The notes beneath the pieces are model-generated. The model was not told where the DNA came from, made no database searches, and was given only the letters and a program-made list of their open reading frames with translations. Made by a program: the position numbers and the translations under genes. Below, one piece after another: positions 6,037 through 8,087 of a DNA stretch of 8,087 bases (its first letter is position 1; each line of letters begins with the position of its first letter). Source of the DNA: Alphaproteobacteria bacterium (GTDB taxonomy: Bacteria > Pseudomonadota > Alphaproteobacteria > Paracaedibacterales > JAKBAR01); contig JAIESS010000056.1 of assembly GCA_019745755.1 (NCBI GenBank), forward strand, positions 1 through 8,087. The letters run 5' to 3'.

Positions 6037-7289
6037 ACCTTTATTGCCACCGCGTTGAAAACCTTCGTGAGATGGCTGTTCATGACGGTACGACCTTTAT
6101 TGCTTTTGATGTTGATGATCTATCAAAACAGGATCACGCAGAATCTATTTTTTGGGGTCGCGTAAAACGCGCAACCCCTTCTTTTGCGTTCGTGGATATT
6201 GGCCTTGAGCGCCCTGGTATTTTGAATATATCCCACATCAAAAAAAACAGACACTCTAAAAAAGAATCCCTCAAAGAGGGAGATATGATGATGGTCCAAA
6301 TCAAACGCGAAGCCGTTAAAGATGTCGGGGAACAAAGCAAAGGATTTACCAAAAAGGGCGTACAGCTTTCGCCATTGATTACCCTTATCACCCCTTATTT
6401 TATGTACAATCCTGATGTAAAAAACATAATACCCGACCATGGCTTTAGACTATCCTCATCGATTGATGTGAAAAACCCAAATAATTTTGAAGGTATACAA
6501 CGCCTTAAACATATTTTTGAAACCTTTACAAAACACAACAAAGGCAGCATTACTTTTCGAACCCGTGCCCTTCATGCAAGTGATGCACATGTGCTGAGCG
6601 CCCTTACGACGCTTCACACTCTCTTTGAAAACAATCTTCTTGTCGCTCAAAACAACCAAGATCCTCATAAGATTAGTGAGAGCGCCTCGCCTCACCATCA
6701 CAACTATTATCCGCCAAGCAAGCCGTGCCTCATTCAAAGAGGCAGATCAAATCTTGAAAAATTTATAGATAATTATATGCTGGACACTGTCTATACCGAC
6801 ACACTAGGTGATTATAAGGATGCGGATCTTTATGCACAAAAATTCTCCTCCCAAACGCGTGTTTCTCGCATGTCGGATGATGTATTTGAGGCTTTTGGTG
6901 TCCATGAATCATGGTCAGAGTCTGTTGAAACACCATGGATGACCCTGCCCTCAGGGGGGCAACTACTCATTGAACATACAAGCACCCTAACAAGCATTGA
7001 TGTCAATCATGGTCATGGACCATCTTTGCATCAGATCAATAAAGAAGCAGCAGAAATCCTTCCCCTCCTTCTCACAAGAAGGCAAATTTCAGGTAATATC
7101 ATCGTGGATTTTGCGGGTGATTTACCTCAATCTTTCAAACGCACCCTTATAGCAATATTAAAAAAGAGTATAGAGAAAGCTAACATCAAAGATATTAGCC
7201 ACTGCGCCTGGTCCCCCCTGGGCTGGCTTGAAATGCGTCGCCCAAAAATAAAAATGTCTCTTTTTGAGACTTTAAGCAGTTTCAGTTAA
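6033..7289 (+). CDS. rng: Rne/Rng family ribonuclease (RNase E/G-like)
   Basis: This is a single-strand-specific endoribonuclease of the RNase E/G family, acting in rRNA maturation and mRNA decay. At 418 aa it is of the short type found after infA/maf in alphaproteobacteria. An S1-like start lies at about residues 38-92 (IFWGRVKRATPSFAFVDIGLE). The DNase I-like catalytic core is clear in LPSGGQLLIEHTSTLTSIDVN (from residue 305), with metal-binding D323, and in GNIIVDF with D359. These correspond to D303 and D346 of E. coli RNase E. The family segment SPLGWLEMRR follows at 394-403, and the protein ends 15 residues later. The CPxC zinc-link motif and the scaffold domain of large RNase E are therefore absent. 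The middle part (about 100-240) is divergent and has a His-rich patch (PHHHNYYPP). The start ATG overlaps the infA stop codon. Both key aspartates are kept, so it is probably active. Confidence 0.88.
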   Translation: MNLYCHRVENLREMAVHDGTTFIAFDVDDLSKQDHAESIFWGRVKRATPSFAFVDIGLERPGILNISHIKKNRHSKKESLKEGDMMMVQIKREAVKDVGEQSKGFTKKGVQLSPLITLITPYFMYNPDVKNIIPDHGFRLSSSIDVKNPNNFEGIQRLKHIFETFTKHNKGSITFRTRALHASDAHVLSALTTLHTLFENNLLVAQNNQDPHKISESASPHHHNYYPPSKPCLIQRGRSNLEKFIDNYMLDTVYTDTLGDYKDADLYAQKFSSQTRVSRMSDDVFEAFGVHESWSESVETPWMTLPSGGQLLIEHTSTLTSIDVNHGHGPSLHQINKEAAEILPLLLTRRQISGNIIVDFAGDLPQSFKRTLIAILKKSIEKANIKDISHCAWSPLGWLEMRRPKIKMSLFETLSSFS

Positions 7290-7483
7290 GAATTAATTTT
7301 CCAAATGTAAGCTGGACACCCCCCATTGGCTATGAAATCAGCACTTAGAAATAGTCTTTTGGCTGACATACAAAAACTGATGTACCCAAAATAAATAAAA
7401 AACTCTCACAGCTAGCCCTCACAAGGGGAAGCATGGTTTTTTCTATTTATTCCCCCACACCTCAACCTATAATAATAATGATC
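7290..7483. other. Gene-free gap between convergent rng and accB
   Basis: These 194 bases lie between two convergent genes and hold no credible gene. A stem GGGGAA (7425-7430) with TTCCCC (7450-7455) spans a 19-base loop, but no T tract follows on either strand at normal distance. A short frame at 7331-7393 would give a 20-aa peptide (MKSALRNSLL...) without a ribosome binding site. yacG, often found after rng in alphaproteobacteria, is not seen. Confidence 0.5.
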
Positions 7484-7969
7484 TTATTCAATCACAAGAA
7501 GGGGTTCATCAAATTCTACAGGGTTTGCATCCGTAACCATGATATCTTTGACAACGCCAGAGTGACTTGCCTTTATAGGATTCATAACTTTCATAGCCTC
7601 ATTAATAAGGAGTGTATCACCCGCCTTTACATGATCACCCACTTTGACATAGGGCGCGGAACCGGGTTCACCGGATAGGTAGGCTGTGCCAACCATGGGA
7701 GAGCGGATAACATGCCCTGTAACAACAGCAGTGGGTTTATGCGCGGGCTCGTGGTGCGCAGCAGGCAATGGTGGCACACTGTGTGTTACAGCCGGTGCCG
7801 CTGCACCTACAACCATAGCAGGTGGGGATTTTACAACACGAATGCGGCAACCCTGGTCTTCATATTCGATTTCGGTCAGACCTGTATCATTCAAAATATC
7901 CGCAAGTTGTTTTACGGCAAGTCCATCCAGTTTGATTTTTGAGTCATCCTTTGTCGTTGCATCAGCCAT
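7484..7969 (-). CDS. accB: Biotin carboxyl carrier protein of acetyl-CoA carboxylase
   Basis: AccB carries the biotin of acetyl-CoA carboxylase. Biotin carboxylase (AccC) loads CO2 on it and AccAD passes the CO2 to acetyl-CoA, giving malonyl-CoA for fatty-acid synthesis. The 161-aa length is usual. A short N-terminal helical region (LAVKQLADILNDTGLTEIEYE, from about residue 17) leads into an Ala/Pro/His-rich linker (about 48-83). The biotinyl domain follows, with SPMVGTAYLSGEPG and the biotin-attachment motif EAMKVMN, where K127 is the modified lysine. The TGTAYL-type thumb loop typical of AccB is present. The ATG at 7969 is preceded by AGAGGG at about 10 bases. The next bases downstream on this strand hold no accC; the operon partner is missing. 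The 118 bases upstream to the window edge show no gene and no convincing promoter. Confidence 0.96.
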   Translation of the reverse strand: MADATTKDDSKIKLDGLAVKQLADILNDTGLTEIEYEDQGCRIRVVKSPPAMVVGAAAPAVTHSVPPLPAAHHEPAHKPTAVVTGHVIRSPMVGTAYLSGEPGSAPYVKVGDHVKAGDTLLINEAMKVMNPIKASHSGVVKDIMVTDANPVEFDEPLLVIE

Positions 7970-8087
7970 GTTGTTTGAACCCTCTTTGCTTCAAATGTTA
8001 TTAGACGACGATTTCCTACCTGTACAAATATGTTGTCATTTGCAAAAATTTACTGCATTTTTGACTCAAATTTGGGTAGTGCTTTGT

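Noticed and set aside
7304..7323. Insertion-sequence-like end (GTAAGCTGGACACCCCCC) after rng
   Set aside because: The likeness to IS3-type ends is slight, and no partner end or transposase fragment was found.
7331..7393. 20-residue small protein MKSALRNSLL...
   Set aside because: No ribosome binding site and no sign of conservation that can be judged here; frames this short are common by chance.
7425..7455. Shared terminator for rng and accB
   Set aside because: The 6-bp stem has a 19-base loop and no T tract directly after it on either strand.

Overview
This window looks like a piece of an AT-rich alphaproteobacterial chromosome. The key evidence is the order murA - DUF2948-type gene - infA - RNase E/G-type gene. 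That matches, with gaps, the alphaproteobacterial block I know as murA-DUF2948-hisD-UPF0262-phosphatase-infA-maf-rng-yacG. The gene loss, the two orphan secreted proteins and the decayed elements suggest a reduced, host-associated lineage such as Holosporales. That placement is inference; no marker here fixes the taxon.

Left part (1-2551): a 530-residue secreted protein of unknown function. It is followed by a consensus-like promoter (TTGAAT, 17 bases, TATAAT) driving a class II aldolase/adducin-like protein. A tRNA-like sequence on the minus strand follows; its acceptor stem and CCA are intact but its other stems have decayed.

Centre (2552-5575): murA, complete with all key residues, is closed by an intrinsic terminator that starts inside its last codons. 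About 900 bp further on, the last ~97 bp of murA reappear as a 95%-identical copy carrying an in-frame stop. The DUF2948-type gene begins 20 bases after that copy. Between the two murA ends lies a minus-strand gene for a small, cysteine-containing secreted protein. The simplest reading is that foreign or rearranged DNA was inserted at the murA 3' end. It duplicated that end and separated murA from its usual downstream neighbour.

Right part (5576-7969): infA and a divergent Rne/Rng-family ribonuclease overlap by ATGA and are probably translationally coupled. Convergent to them is accB, which encodes the biotin carboxyl carrier protein of acetyl-CoA carboxylase and has no accC after it. hisD, maf and yacG are absent from the places where this block would normally hold them.

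Functionally the window covers peptidoglycan precursor synthesis (MurA), translation initiation (IF-1), RNA processing (RNase E/G) and fatty-acid synthesis (AccB). Two unknown exported proteins sit among these housekeeping genes. I saw no CRISPR array, rRNA, intact tRNA, transposase or integrase.
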